Shown here: piece by piece, positions 22,897-30,488 of the stretch | Numbering within the stretch: position 1 is the first letter of the stretch | Layout: each line of letters begins with the position of its first letter | NCBI GenBank assembly: GCA_947630055.1 | Contig: CANRGA010000011.1 | Span: 1 to 32,970, forward strand | Reading direction: 5' to 3' | Length of the DNA stretch: 32,970 nt | Source: an uncultured Bacilli bacterium | Lineage (GTDB): Bacteria > Bacillota_I > Bacilli_A > RF39 > UBA660 | Translations under genes and position numbers: made by a program | Notes under the pieces: model-generated | Database searches by the model: none | Told to the model about the DNA's origin: nothing | What the model saw: the letters and a program-made list of their open reading frames with translations, nothing else

Positions 22897-23136
22897 ATGA
22901 ATGCAAAAGAAACTTTAAATCTAATATCTAAACAATGGTGTAATCTAGCTGATTTACAAAAACTAACAGGATTAGGAAAAAATAGCGCACTTAAATTAAA
23001 AAACGAAATAAAAATAGATTTAATGAATAAGGGCTATTTATTACCTAGTAAATTACTACCAATGAATGAAGTAGTCAGTTATTTAAAAATAAATATAAAT
23101 TATCTTCAAAAAATGGCAAAAGAAATAAACAATTAG
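22897..23136 (+). CDS. Small HTH protein, excisionase/replication accessory-like
   Basis: The 79-residue protein contains NLADLQKLTGLGKNSALKLK, an HTH-like segment, and a basic ILPSK-type middle, ending NINYLQKMAKEI. Short proteins like this precede RepA-type ATPases or act as excisionases in integrative elements; the family name is not certain (DUF3173-like is a possibility). Ribosome site GAGAGGTG is close to ATG 22897. The next gene follows after 12 bp. Confidence 0.55.
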   Translation: MNAKETLNLISKQWCNLADLQKLTGLGKNSALKLKNEIKIDLMNKGYLLPSKLLPMNEVVSYLKININYLQKMAKEINN

Positions 23137-23148
23137 AAAGGTTGAAAT

Positions 23149-24102
23149 ATGAAAAAGATAAGTGAAATTAGAAAAGAAAATATAAAAAAAGAATTCATAG
23201 TTGATAACCTTATGAAATCTAATGGACTCTATTGCCTAGTTGCAAGACCAAAAGTTGGCAAATCATTATTGGCACTACAACTTGCTAACTCGGTCGCAAC
23301 AGGCACTGACTTTTTGGGAAATAGAACAAGTCCATCTCCTGTCTTATATATTAGCACTGAAATGGATTCCACGCAAATTTTAAATAGAATAGATATGATG
23401 GGTTTACAATTTAATGATAATAATTTTTTAGTCATAGAACAAAATGTGGGAGAAAGGAAGTTAAACCTTATGGATTTGCAAAGTCAATTTCAAGAGTTTG
23501 CAAATGAATATAATGGTAAACTTGTAATAATAGATATGTTTAGTGGCATTGATTTAAATAATGGTTACGATTTAAACAACTATCAAGATATGGGACAAAT
23601 TGTTATACCAAAATTTAGAGAAATGTGTAAAAAATATAATTTTACTATTCTACTTGTTCATCATTTGAATAAAAATAATACTTCATTAGGAAGTACAGCA
23701 ATAGATGGATCAGTTGATGGCAAAATTACTTTAAAGGAAGACAGCAATATAAAAAATAAGATTATCTTTAACTATGAAAGTAGAGATTTTGAGAGTATTG
23801 ATTTAGTCTTAAAAAGAAATAAAAATTTAATATTTGAAATATCAAAAGTTGAAAGTGATGACTTAAATGTTAATTTAGTTATATTTTTAAATTATGCAAT
23901 AAAGCAACAAGAATTTACTTTTACATCATCTGAAATAACTAGTAAATTAAACTTACAAATTACACCATCAACATTTGGTAGATTATTAAATAATAATATA
24001 GCAAATTTGGAAAAAGAAGGTCTTTATATAGAACAAAAAAGAACAGCCGAAGAAAGAACATATATTGCTAGATATAAAGAACCTGATTATGATAATCAAT
24101 AA
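23149..24102 (+). CDS. RepA-like AAA_25/RecA-fold ATPase
   Basis: The 317-residue protein has a RecA-type core. Walker A is ARPKVGKSLLALQLANSVA (about 33-51), followed by VLYISTEMDSTQILNRI. Walker B is LVIIDMFSGID, then TILLVHHLNK and SLGSTAIDGSVDGKITL. These match the AAA_25/RSF1010 RepA-like hexameric helicase family used in plasmid and mobile-element replication. The last 80 residues look like a winged-helix region. It likely unwinds DNA at the element's origin; the hairpin-rich region that follows directly is a candidate. It is co-transcribed with the small HTH gene. Confidence 0.75.
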   Translation: MKKISEIRKENIKKEFIVDNLMKSNGLYCLVARPKVGKSLLALQLANSVATGTDFLGNRTSPSPVLYISTEMDSTQILNRIDMMGLQFNDNNFLVIEQNVGERKLNLMDLQSQFQEFANEYNGKLVIIDMFSGIDLNNGYDLNNYQDMGQIVIPKFREMCKKYNFTILLVHHLNKNNTSLGSTAIDGSVDGKITLKEDSNIKNKIIFNYESRDFESIDLVLKRNKNLIFEISKVESDDLNVNLVIFLNYAIKQQEFTFTSSEITSKLNLQITPSTFGRLLNNNIANLEKEGLYIEQKRTAEERTYIARYKEPDYDNQ

Positions 24103-24440
24103 TTCTTACTAATAATTTTTGTAACTTTTTCTTAAAAAGTTAAAGTAAAAAATGAACGAGGCAAGTTTTGTTTTCGTAAGAAAATGAAATTGGCGATAGT
24201 GAATATTTTTACAATTTTTAAAAACTTTTTAAAAATTTGCATTAATAATAACTACTACTTTATTAGTTATTATTAATGGTTGTTTGAAGCATTTGCCTTT
24301 TCGTAAGATTAGGCATTTGCGAAAAACAATAAGGGGTTTTTAGGGAACTCCCTAAACTCACGATAATGGGCTATGCCCTAGTGAGATAGGTCATAAATGA
24401 CCTTTACAAAGAAGAATCAGTGAAAGGAGGGTTTTGAAAT
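24103..24440. other. Candidate oriT/replication origin, rich in hairpins
   Basis: No gene lies here. Repeats in order: TTTTTGTAACTTTTT (24116-24130, also at 22593-22607); TTTTCGTAAGA twice (24171-24181 and 24298-24308); AATTTTTAAAAA and its inverse around one C (24213-24237); a perfect 15-bp inverted repeat CATTAATAATAACTA (24240-24254 and 24264-24278); GCATTTGC twice (24289 and 24313); TTTAGGG/CCCTAAA (24339-24356); a nested hairpin CTCAC/GTGAG enclosing GGGC/GCCC (24357-24385); AGGTCA/TGACCT (24388-24403). The nested hairpin nearest the MobV relaxase gene is the best nic-site neighbourhood. Confidence 0.6.
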
Positions 24441-25874
24441 ATGTATGATGGAAAACAAGTTTTAAGATTAGAAACCAAATATAAAGCAAAAGATTTATAT
24501 AATATAGGTATTGAAATGAACGAAAGAAAAGGTACAGGAAACTATGATAAAGAAAGGTCAAAATTTAATGTTAATTATGTATCATTAAATGAAAGAAATC
24601 TATATCAAGAAGTAAAACAAACCTTAAAAAATAGAAATATTGATTATTTAAATAAGCCAAGTACAAATCTACTAAATGGTGTAACATTTACTAGTGGAAA
24701 TGAATTTTTTGAAAGTTTAGGTATGAAATTTGTAAATAGTGATAGAGTTTATAAAACAGGTAATAAAAAGGGACAAATTATAAAAACTCCTGTTATTAAT
24801 TCAGATAAAGATATACCACAAGCTGTTACTTATTTCTTTGATTCATGTATGGACTTTTTAAAAGAACAAGTTGGTGAAGAAAATATATTGCTTGCTCAAA
24901 TTCATTATGATGAAGATACGCCACACTTACAAGCGTATTTCTTACCTATTGTAAATGAAGTTAATAGAAAATGTTATGTTAGAGATGATAAAGGTAATGT
25001 TGTTAAAGAAGAAGTAAAAAACAAATTAGGTAATACTACTATTGTTCCCAAGTTACTTCGAGATGACAAAGGCAAAATTGTATATGAAAAAGTCAAAGGA
25101 AATTTTTTAAATAACGACCAATTTTGGAAAGATAGAGGTGGCAAAAATTCCTATGCTAAAATGCAAGATTCATTCAACAAATTTATTAATGCTAGGGGTT
25201 TTAAATTAGATCGAGGCAATATAGGAAGTAATAAAGAACATTTAACAAAATTAGAGTTTCAAATTGAAGAAAATAAGGCCGAATTAGAAGAGTTAAACAA
25301 AGAAAAGGAAAATACTTTAAAGATTATAGAAAACTCTAAAAATAGTCTAATTAAAGCCAATAAAGAGATAAATAAAGAAGTATTAAATCCGAAGAAAAAT
25401 ATTGTTGGTTACAATTCAAATGATGTTCAAAAAATAATTGATTATTCAAAAAATTTAGAACAAATAAATATTTTACAACAAAGCGAAATTGAAACCAAAG
25501 ATATTACTATTAATAAGTTATCTATGGAAAATGAATCATTTAAAAATAATGAAGATATTAAAAGAAAAAATAATATTATTAAAGAACAAAAAGATACTAT
25601 CAAAGAGCAAAAGAAAGAAATTAATCGGTTAAGTGATTTAGTAGATATTCTAAATAGTAATATTGATAATCTAAAAGAAAAATTTGAAATTGAAATTGAT
25701 AAATGGAAAAAGAGATTTAAAAAACTATGTAATGCCATAGACAAATTATTAGGTAGAAAGCCAAATGAATATGTTGAAGATTATGAAGATCTAGCTGACT
25801 CTATTAATTATGGTTATTATAGTAAAAATAAAGAAAATAAAAAAGATAAAGATGACTTTTATATAGGTATGTAG
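24441..25874 (+). CDS. MobV/Pre-family relaxase
   Basis: The 477-residue protein has the N-terminal Mob/Pre relaxase domain with the metal-binding HYDEDTPHLQAYFLPI (about residues 154-169), the HxDExxPHxQ-like signature of the MobV family. VNYVSLNERNLY near residue 45 and RGGKNSYAKMQDSF near 234 fit the domain. The last 190 residues are charged and helical with long coiled coils. It would nick oriT and lead the strand into a helper conjugation system. It starts at ATG 24441 after GGAGG, directly next to the hairpin-rich region, and the integrase follows after 15 bp. Confidence 0.85.
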   Translation: MYDGKQVLRLETKYKAKDLYNIGIEMNERKGTGNYDKERSKFNVNYVSLNERNLYQEVKQTLKNRNIDYLNKPSTNLLNGVTFTSGNEFFESLGMKFVNSDRVYKTGNKKGQIIKTPVINSDKDIPQAVTYFFDSCMDFLKEQVGEENILLAQIHYDEDTPHLQAYFLPIVNEVNRKCYVRDDKGNVVKEEVKNKLGNTTIVPKLLRDDKGKIVYEKVKGNFLNNDQFWKDRGGKNSYAKMQDSFNKFINARGFKLDRGNIGSNKEHLTKLEFQIEENKAELEELNKEKENTLKIIENSKNSLIKANKEINKEVLNPKKNIVGYNSNDVQKIIDYSKNLEQINILQQSEIETKDITINKLSMENESFKNNEDIKRKNNIIKEQKDTIKEQKKEINRLSDLVDILNSNIDNLKEKFEIEIDKWKKRFKKLCNAIDKLLGRKPNEYVEDYEDLADSINYGYYSKNKENKKDKDDFYIGM

Positions 25875-25889
25875 AAAGGATGTGATTAA

Positions 25890-27014
25890 ATGCCTGTTTA
25901 TCAAGAAAAAAACAAAAAAAAGATTTCTAAAAAAGGTAATAGTTGGTATTTTAGATGTTATTATACTGATATATATGGTAATAAAAAGCAAATGCAATCT
26001 AAAATGTATAAAAGTAAAACTATTGCCAAAGATGAAGAATTAAAATTCTTAACAAGTATAAAAAATAATACTAATGAACAAGATGTCTATTTTGAAGAAT
26101 TGTATAATTCTTGGTGGGAAGTAAAGAAAAAAAAGTTAAAAATTACAAATGCTAATAATTTAAAATTATCATTAGATAAAAATATATTAGCATTTTTTAA
26201 ACCTTTTAAATTAAAATCTATAACTATTAAAGTAATGAATGAATACTTAAATTGGCTAGAAAATAAAGATTTAACAATAAATTACAAAAATTCTATGGTA
26301 AGTTATTGTAAAGAATGTTTTCTATACGGAACAATTTATTATAATTTTGATATAAAAATAGCAAATTGTTTAGTAAAATTTAGAAATGATGTTCCAAAAG
26401 ATAAGCCAAAAGATAGTGAATATAATTTTTGGACATTAGATGAATTTAATAAATTTATACAAAATGTTAATGACTATTATTATAAAGTTGTATTTACATT
26501 TTTATATCGAACAGGATTAAGAATTGGTGAATTTAAAGCACTTAATTGGAATGATATTGATTTAAATAATAAAACTTTAAGCATTTCAAAAGAACTAGTT
26601 CACGGTTTAATAATAACCCCTAAAACCGAAAATTCAATTAGAATCATTGATTTAGACAATTATTTAGTAAAAATGTTAAAAGAATATAAAAAAAAGCAAC
26701 AAAGGTTATATGATTTTAATGATAAATGGTTTGTCTTTGGGGGTATTAAAAATACAAGTAATACAACTTTAAGGCGACATCTTAATAAATATATAAAAAA
26801 ATCAAATGTTAAACATATTACAATTCATGGTTTTAGGCATTCACATGTTTCATTACTTATTTATTTAGGTTGTGATAGTCGTGATGTAGCCGAAAGGATT
26901 GGTGATACTGTTCAAACAGTTGAAAGAACATATTATCATATGTTCCCTAAAAAGAAAAAAGAAACAGTCCAAAAATTAAATGATATAAGTGATATAAATG
27001 GTATTGAAAGATAG
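25890..27014 (+). CDS. Tyrosine site-specific integrase
   Basis: The 374-residue protein has an N-terminal arm-binding domain (ISKKGNSWYFRCYYTDIYGN, about 10-29), a SAM-like core-binding domain (about 60-165) and a catalytic domain. The latter shows LYRTGLRIGEFKALNWNDID (first catalytic Arg), HITIHGFRHSHVSLLIYLG (H-x-x-R) and TVERTYYHMFP (Tyr nucleophile). This is the Tn916/phage-like family. It lies about 110 bp from the right att repeat. It presumably acts on the 17-bp tRNA end and the TAAGAGGTAAA arm sites. The last codons are part of its own terminator stem. Confidence 0.9.
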   Translation: MPVYQEKNKKKISKKGNSWYFRCYYTDIYGNKKQMQSKMYKSKTIAKDEELKFLTSIKNNTNEQDVYFEELYNSWWEVKKKKLKITNANNLKLSLDKNILAFFKPFKLKSITIKVMNEYLNWLENKDLTINYKNSMVSYCKECFLYGTIYYNFDIKIANCLVKFRNDVPKDKPKDSEYNFWTLDEFNKFIQNVNDYYYKVVFTFLYRTGLRIGEFKALNWNDIDLNNKTLSISKELVHGLIITPKTENSIRIIDLDNYLVKMLKEYKKKQQRLYDFNDKWFVFGGIKNTSNTTLRRHLNKYIKKSNVKHITIHGFRHSHVSLLIYLGCDSRDVAERIGDTVQTVERTYYHMFPKKKKETVQKLNDISDINGIER

Positions 27015-27048
27015 ACAAAAAAATTGATCTATCTTTCAATTTTTTTTA
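27003..27048 (+). terminator. Terminator of the integrase operon
   Basis: ATTGAAAGATAG (27003-27014, including the stop codon) pairs perfectly with CTATCTTTCAAT (27029-27040), then T8. The stem is 12 bp. Confidence 0.85.
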
Positions 27049-27062
27049 TTTTTTTGAAAAAT

Positions 27063-27084
27063 TAAGAGGTAAATAAGAGGTAAA
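27063..27084 (+). repeat. Right arm-type integrase sites
   Basis: Two head-to-tail TAAGAGGTAAA copies, as at 18478-18499 and in the same orientation, 39 bp inside the right att repeat. Confidence 0.65.
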
Positions 27085-27113
27085 AATAATAAAACTCCCT
27101 AAAATAGGGAGTT
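27082..27113 (-). terminator. Element-supplied terminator of tRNA-Asn
   Basis: AACTCCCTA (27093-27101), loop AAA, TAGGGAGTT (27105-27113), with a T-rich tract on the minus strand. It differs from the displaced chromosomal terminator (18316-18337) by one compensated base pair in the 9-bp stem. Confidence 0.8.
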
Positions 27114-27122
27114 AAAAGCAAT

Positions 27123-27139
27123 ATGGCGCCCGATGTAGG
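27123..27139. repeat. Right attachment-site direct repeat
   Basis: ATGGCGCCCGATGTAGG is identical to 18347-18363. All but one base of it is the 3' end of the mature tRNA-Asn, including CCA. Confidence 0.85.
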
Positions 27140-27199
27140 ACTCGAACCTACGACCTAACGGTTAACAGCCGTGCGCTCTACCGACTGAGCTAATCGGGC
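27124..27199 (-). tRNA. tRNA-Asn (GTT anticodon)
   Basis: On the minus strand GCCCGAT (27193-27199) pairs with ATCGGGC (27128-27134). The anticodon loop CTGTTAA gives GTT; the T-loop is TTCGAGT; discriminator G and CCA are encoded at 27127-27124. It is intact although an element is integrated at its 3' end. Confidence 0.95.
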
Positions 27200-27211
27200 A
27201 TTACTCCAATA

Positions 27212-27240
27212 GTATAATACAATTTGGAAATAAATGTCAA
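27212..27240 (-). promoter_or_regulatory. Promoter of tRNA-Asn
   Basis: A perfect TTGACA (minus strand, 27235-27240) is followed by TATTAT at 15 bp or TTATAC at 17 bp. Confidence 0.6.
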
Positions 27241-27278
27241 TAATATTTCTTAAAAAATTTGCATTATACTACTGGTTT

Positions 27279-27707
27279 TTATAAATATTTTTTTAAATCA
27301 TCAATATTTTTTTCTAACATTGCTTTAAGTCTATTTGCCAGCACTACTATTTCGGCATCAGTATTATTATATGCATTTATTTTTTCCGTTATTTCAATAA
27401 TACCTTTATTAGTGCCTTCCATCATCATTTTAGCAACAGTTTGATCACTATCATCTTTTAAAAATTTCATTTCACTCATCATTTTACTACTCATCTTAGC
27501 CATTGTACCTACTTCTTCATTTTGTTTGCCATACTTTTTTAAAATATCTTCAGCTTCGGTACAAATACTATCATAATCATCTCGTTGATTTTTTAAAAGT
27601 TTAGCAAATTTTTCATTACTAACTTTCCCAATAACATCATCAATACCAATAACACCCATCTCGGCATTTTTATAAATGTAATTTAAAAACTCAACTTCTT
27701 CACTCAT
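27279..27707 (-). CDS. Helical-bundle protein, possibly ferritin-like (DUF2383-like)
   Basis: From ATG 27707 the product is 142 residues, all predicted helical. Regularly spaced Glu, Met and Lys residues appear, for example FLNYIYKNAEMGVIGIDDVI, then MAKMSSKMMSEMKFL, then VAKMMMEGTNKGIIEITEKI. The pattern suggests a four-helix bundle. No paired E..ExxH iron motif is clear, so metal binding is not claimed. The GTG at 27734 would start inside the terminator of the gene before it, so ATG 27707 is preferred. Confidence 0.5.
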   Translation of the reverse strand: MSEEVEFLNYIYKNAEMGVIGIDDVIGKVSNEKFAKLLKNQRDDYDSICTEAEDILKKYGKQNEEVGTMAKMSSKMMSEMKFLKDDSDQTVAKMMMEGTNKGIIEITEKINAYNNTDAEIVVLANRLKAMLEKNIDDLKKYL

Positions 27708-27717
27708 ATTCTTTTTC

Positions 27718-27749
27718 AAAATAAAATCACCCACTTATATTATGGGTAA
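27718..27749 (-). terminator. Terminator of the RNase J-like gene
   Basis: On the minus strand TTACCCA and TGGGTGA form a 7-bp stem (one wobble) followed by TTTTATTTT. It ends about 10 bp before the next gene's start. Confidence 0.65.
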
Positions 27750-27760
27750 TTTATTTATTA

Positions 27761-29395
27761 TTATACTTCTTGAACAACTGCAATAATCATTGGCTTACAT
27801 TCAGTTTCTTCATATAAGTATTTACTTAATTCTTCTCTTATTTCGACCTTTATTTTATTGTAATCAACAAATGTTGGTGTAATGTTACGATTAATAATAT
27901 TTTCACAAATATGTTTTATTTCTTCAATTAAATCTCTTGAATCTTTAACATAAATAAATCCTCTAGTTGTAACTTCTGGCCCTACTAATAAGACTTTATC
28001 TTTCTTAGAAATAGTAGCACTTATCAAAACAATACCATTTTCTGATAACATTTCTCTATCTTTAATAACAAGTTCACCAACATCTTCTGATGATTTACCA
28101 TCAATTAAGACATCATTTACTTTAATTGTTTCATGATTATCAAGTAATTTACCATTTTCAAATGCAACTACTTCCCCATTTTGTTTTAAAATAATATTTT
28201 CACTTTTGATACCTAATCTACTAGCTAAATTAGCATTATTAACCATATAACGATATTCACCTTTAACTGGCATATAATATTTTGGCTGAACAAGTTTTAT
28301 CATTAACATCAAGTCTTCACTAGATGGATGATGTAAAATAACTTTATCGCTTGGTAAATTAACAATATTACAACCAAATTTAGCCAGTTCATTTTCTAGT
28401 TTTACTAAAGTTTTTTCATTGCTATCATATCTTGGCTCAGCAAAAACAATGGTATCACTATTTTTTAAAGTTATATATTTGTCATAACCATGTAATATTT
28501 TACTGATATTTGCATAAGGATTAGTACGCTCATCACTTATTAATAAAATAGCATTATCATCATCAATATTAGATAAATCCCCAATAATGCCATTTTCAAC
28601 TTCTAAATACTTTTCTTTAATAGCAAAGTTAACAACATTTTGTAACTTTTTACCCATCATAATTATTTTACGATGCGTATTTCTTGCGGCATTAAAAATA
28701 TCATTAATTGTATATAAATGGTATGGCAAAATAGAAAATAATAACCTATGTTCATTATGTTTAACAATATCTTTAAAATAATCTTCTAAACGATGATTAG
28801 GAGATGTATGTCCTTTATGCTCAGAAAAAGTTGATTCACATAACATACATAAAACACCTTGTTTACCAATATAGGCAATTTTACCTAAGTCCATATCATA
28901 AGAGCCAAGCATAGTTGGATCAATAACAAAGTCACCAGTATAGCAAATGGCCCCATCTTTAGAATTAATAACATACATAACGGCATCAGGAATACTATGC
29001 GATACGGAAATAGGAAAAATAGATACATTATCAAAGTTAAGTTTCTTATGTGGTTTTATTTCCACAATATTTTTATCTTCAATACCATATTCTTCTAAAA
29101 CAAATTTGGTAAATTTAGTAGCATATATCTTTATATTAGGAAGTTCCTTAACAAGGTCTGCTACACTACCCATATTTTCACTATGGCCATGGGTAATAAA
29201 TAATCCTTTAATTCTTTTTCTATTTTTAACTAAATAACTATAATCTGGAGTAATATAATCAATTCCTAAAAGATTAGAGTTAGCATATTTAATACCACAA
29301 TCAAAGACAAAAATATCGTTATCGATATCAACTACATAACAATTTTTGCCATTTTCAGCAAGACCACCCAAGCCAAAAATTTTAATTTTACTCAA
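27761..29395 (-). CDS. RNase J homologue with degenerate metal site (J2-like)
   Basis: From TTG 29395 the protein is 544 residues with the metallo-beta-lactamase, beta-CASP and C-terminal regions of RNase J (GLGGLAENGKNCYVV, FVFDCGIKYANSNLLGIDY, SHSIPDAVMYVI, AICYTGDFVIDPT). The usual HGHEDHIGG reads HGHSENMGS (H69, H71, then E73 and N74 in place of Asp and His). Later, IPIHGEYR reads MPVKGEYR and SNVHRLQ reads PYHLYTI. The metal site is therefore broken, as in the inactive RNase J2 partner of other Bacillota. A scaffold or partner role beside an active J1 elsewhere is inferred. A TATAAT box just upstream of ATG 29431 favours the TTG start. Confidence 0.8.
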   Translation of the reverse strand: MSKIKIFGLGGLAENGKNCYVVDIDNDIFVFDCGIKYANSNLLGIDYITPDYSYLVKNRKRIKGLFITHGHSENMGSVADLVKELPNIKIYATKFTKFVLEEYGIEDKNIVEIKPHKKLNFDNVSIFPISVSHSIPDAVMYVINSKDGAICYTGDFVIDPTMLGSYDMDLGKIAYIGKQGVLCMLCESTFSEHKGHTSPNHRLEDYFKDIVKHNEHRLLFSILPYHLYTINDIFNAARNTHRKIIMMGKKLQNVVNFAIKEKYLEVENGIIGDLSNIDDDNAILLISDERTNPYANISKILHGYDKYITLKNSDTIVFAEPRYDSNEKTLVKLENELAKFGCNIVNLPSDKVILHHPSSEDLMLMIKLVQPKYYMPVKGEYRYMVNNANLASRLGIKSENIILKQNGEVVAFENGKLLDNHETIKVNDVLIDGKSSEDVGELVIKDREMLSENGIVLISATISKKDKVLLVGPEVTTRGFIYVKDSRDLIEEIKHICENIINRNITPTFVDYNKIKVEIREELSKYLYEETECKPMIIAVVQEV

Positions 29396-29433
29396 TTTAA
29401 TCACTCTTTCTAAAAAGTTCTTTTGATGCATTT

Positions 29434-29462
29434 ATTATAACAAAAAAAGGGACTAAAGTCTA
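29434..29462 (-). promoter_or_regulatory. Promoter of the RNase J-like gene
   Basis: TAGACT (29457-29462) and a perfect TATAAT (29434-29439), read on the minus strand, are 17 bp apart. A start near 29427 would exclude ATG 29431. Confidence 0.55.
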
Positions 29463-29466
29463 GCCT
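29444..29466 (-). terminator. Terminator of the three-gene family cluster
   Basis: On the minus strand AGG..GACT-TT-AGTC..CCT followed by a T7 run. It overlaps the stop of the last cluster gene and the promoter of the RNase J-like gene. Confidence 0.55.
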
Positions 29467-29993
29467 CTTTTGTTATGATGACTTTCAATTTTAGTACTTG
29501 TCATCCATTCTTTATTGTTTTCATAAAATTTCTTGTGTCTTTCCCATAACTCTTCTTTACTCATAGTATAATAATCTACCATTTGAAGTTCTAAATAAAA
29601 ACAATTTAATAATCTTTTAATATCTTCCATAGTTTCAATATTTTTAATATAGTACCCATTCATATATTTACTATTGCCATGATAAATTTCTATTTTAAAT
29701 CCATACTTATCCAAGAAATATCTTATAAATTGAATCATATAAGAATCACAATTACAATGCGAATCTCCCATTTTTATTATAAAATCTTTACCAGCATTTT
29801 CTTCTGAATAATTTAAAATAGATTCCTTTATAACCGAATATAGACCTACTCCACTTTTAACAAATGAATAATAATCTTCTTCATTTTTTGACACTCTTAA
29901 AGAATCACCATATTTTTTTTCTAATTCTAAGAGATGTTCTCTTTTTTCTTCAATAGAATTATAATTTCCTAATACTTCATATAAATTTTGCAT
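29460..29993 (-). CDS. Paralogous family protein 1 (function unknown)
   Basis: From ATG 29993 (AAGGAAG upstream) the product is 177 residues and begins MQNLYEVLGNYNSIEEKREH. Shared with the next two genes: an N-terminal YEVLG, a 'Y..F...G.GLYS.IK..I' segment, 'I.FIRYFLDKYGFKIEIYH', and a C-terminal 'FYLELQ...Y..MSKEELWE....F..NN.EWM'. I do not recognise the family. It is soluble and mixed alpha/beta. It starts 2 bp after the previous gene's stop, in the same operon. Confidence 0.6.
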   Translation of the reverse strand: MQNLYEVLGNYNSIEEKREHLLELEKKYGDSLRVSKNEEDYYSFVKSGVGLYSVIKESILNYSEENAGKDFIIKMGDSHCNCDSYMIQFIRYFLDKYGFKIEIYHGNSKYMNGYYIKNIETMEDIKRLLNCFYLELQMVDYYTMSKEELWERHKKFYENNKEWMTSTKIESHHNKRG

Positions 29994-29995
29994 AT

Positions 29996-30487
29996 TTATC
30001 TTCCTTCTTTCTTTTTTTCTATCCATTCTTGATTATTTGTAACAAACTCATTATATTCTTGCCATAGTTCTTCTTTAGATTTACTAAAATGCTCTATTTG
30101 TTGTAATTCACCATAAAAACACAATAATAGATCTTTAACACCAGCAACTGTTTTAATATTTTGCAAAAAACATACCATATCAGACGAATAAGAAATATGT
30201 TCTATTTTAAATTTATAATGATATTTATTTAAAAAGTATTCAATATATTGTTGGATTGGTTCATGAATATCCCAATAGAAGCATAAATCATCGCCTTTTA
30301 AATTATTAACAATAGCTCTTTTAATAATACTAAATAAACCATTCTCTTCTTTTTTAATAAAATCTATATAATTAGTTTCAAATATAGATAATTTTAAATC
30401 TTCATTATAACTACTTAATTGTTGTACTCTTAAATTTCTTTCTTCTACGCTTTTAGATGGTCCTAAAACTTCATATAAACTTTGCAT
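29996..30487 (-). CDS. Paralogous family protein 2 (function unknown)
   Basis: The 163-residue protein begins MQSLYEVLGPSKSVEERNLR. It keeps the family phrases FIKKEENGLFSIIKRAI, YIEYFLNKYHYKFKIEH, and FYGELQQIEHFSKSKEELWQ. It is the middle gene of the operon, 1 bp from the preceding gene. No signal peptide, TM or known catalytic motif is visible. Confidence 0.6.
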   Translation of the reverse strand: MQSLYEVLGPSKSVEERNLRVQQLSSYNEDLKLSIFETNYIDFIKKEENGLFSIIKRAIVNNLKGDDLCFYWDIHEPIQQYIEYFLNKYHYKFKIEHISYSSDMVCFLQNIKTVAGVKDLLLCFYGELQQIEHFSKSKEELWQEYNEFVTNNQEWIEKKKEGR

Positions 30488-30488
30488 A

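Larger units (their letters stand above)
18347..27139. mobile_element. Integrative mobilizable element in tRNA-Asn
   Basis: About 8.8 kb lies between 17-bp direct repeats of the tRNA-Asn 3' end. The intact tRNA is at the right with its 3' end facing the element; its displaced end is at the left. The tyrosine integrase is the last gene at the right. A MobV/Pre relaxase, a RepA-like ATPase, a candidate oriT and divergently transcribed XRE regulators form the core; no type IV secretion genes are present, so it must borrow a conjugation apparatus. Cargo is a set of short minus-strand genes at 18557-20941. Tandem arm-type sites occur inside both ends. Confidence 0.85.

Noticed and set aside
25442-25744. 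Antisense ORFs within the relaxase, RNase J-like and other long genes
   Set aside because: They are low-complexity mirror frames of AT-rich coding sequence without ribosome sites or recognisable motifs.
24441-27014. Complete conjugative element (ICE)
   Set aside because: Relaxase and integrase are present but no coupling ATPase, VirB4 or other type IV secretion genes lie between the att repeats.
18478-27084. Repeated 11-mers as a CRISPR array
   Set aside because: Only two head-to-tail copies at each place without spacers, and no cas genes.
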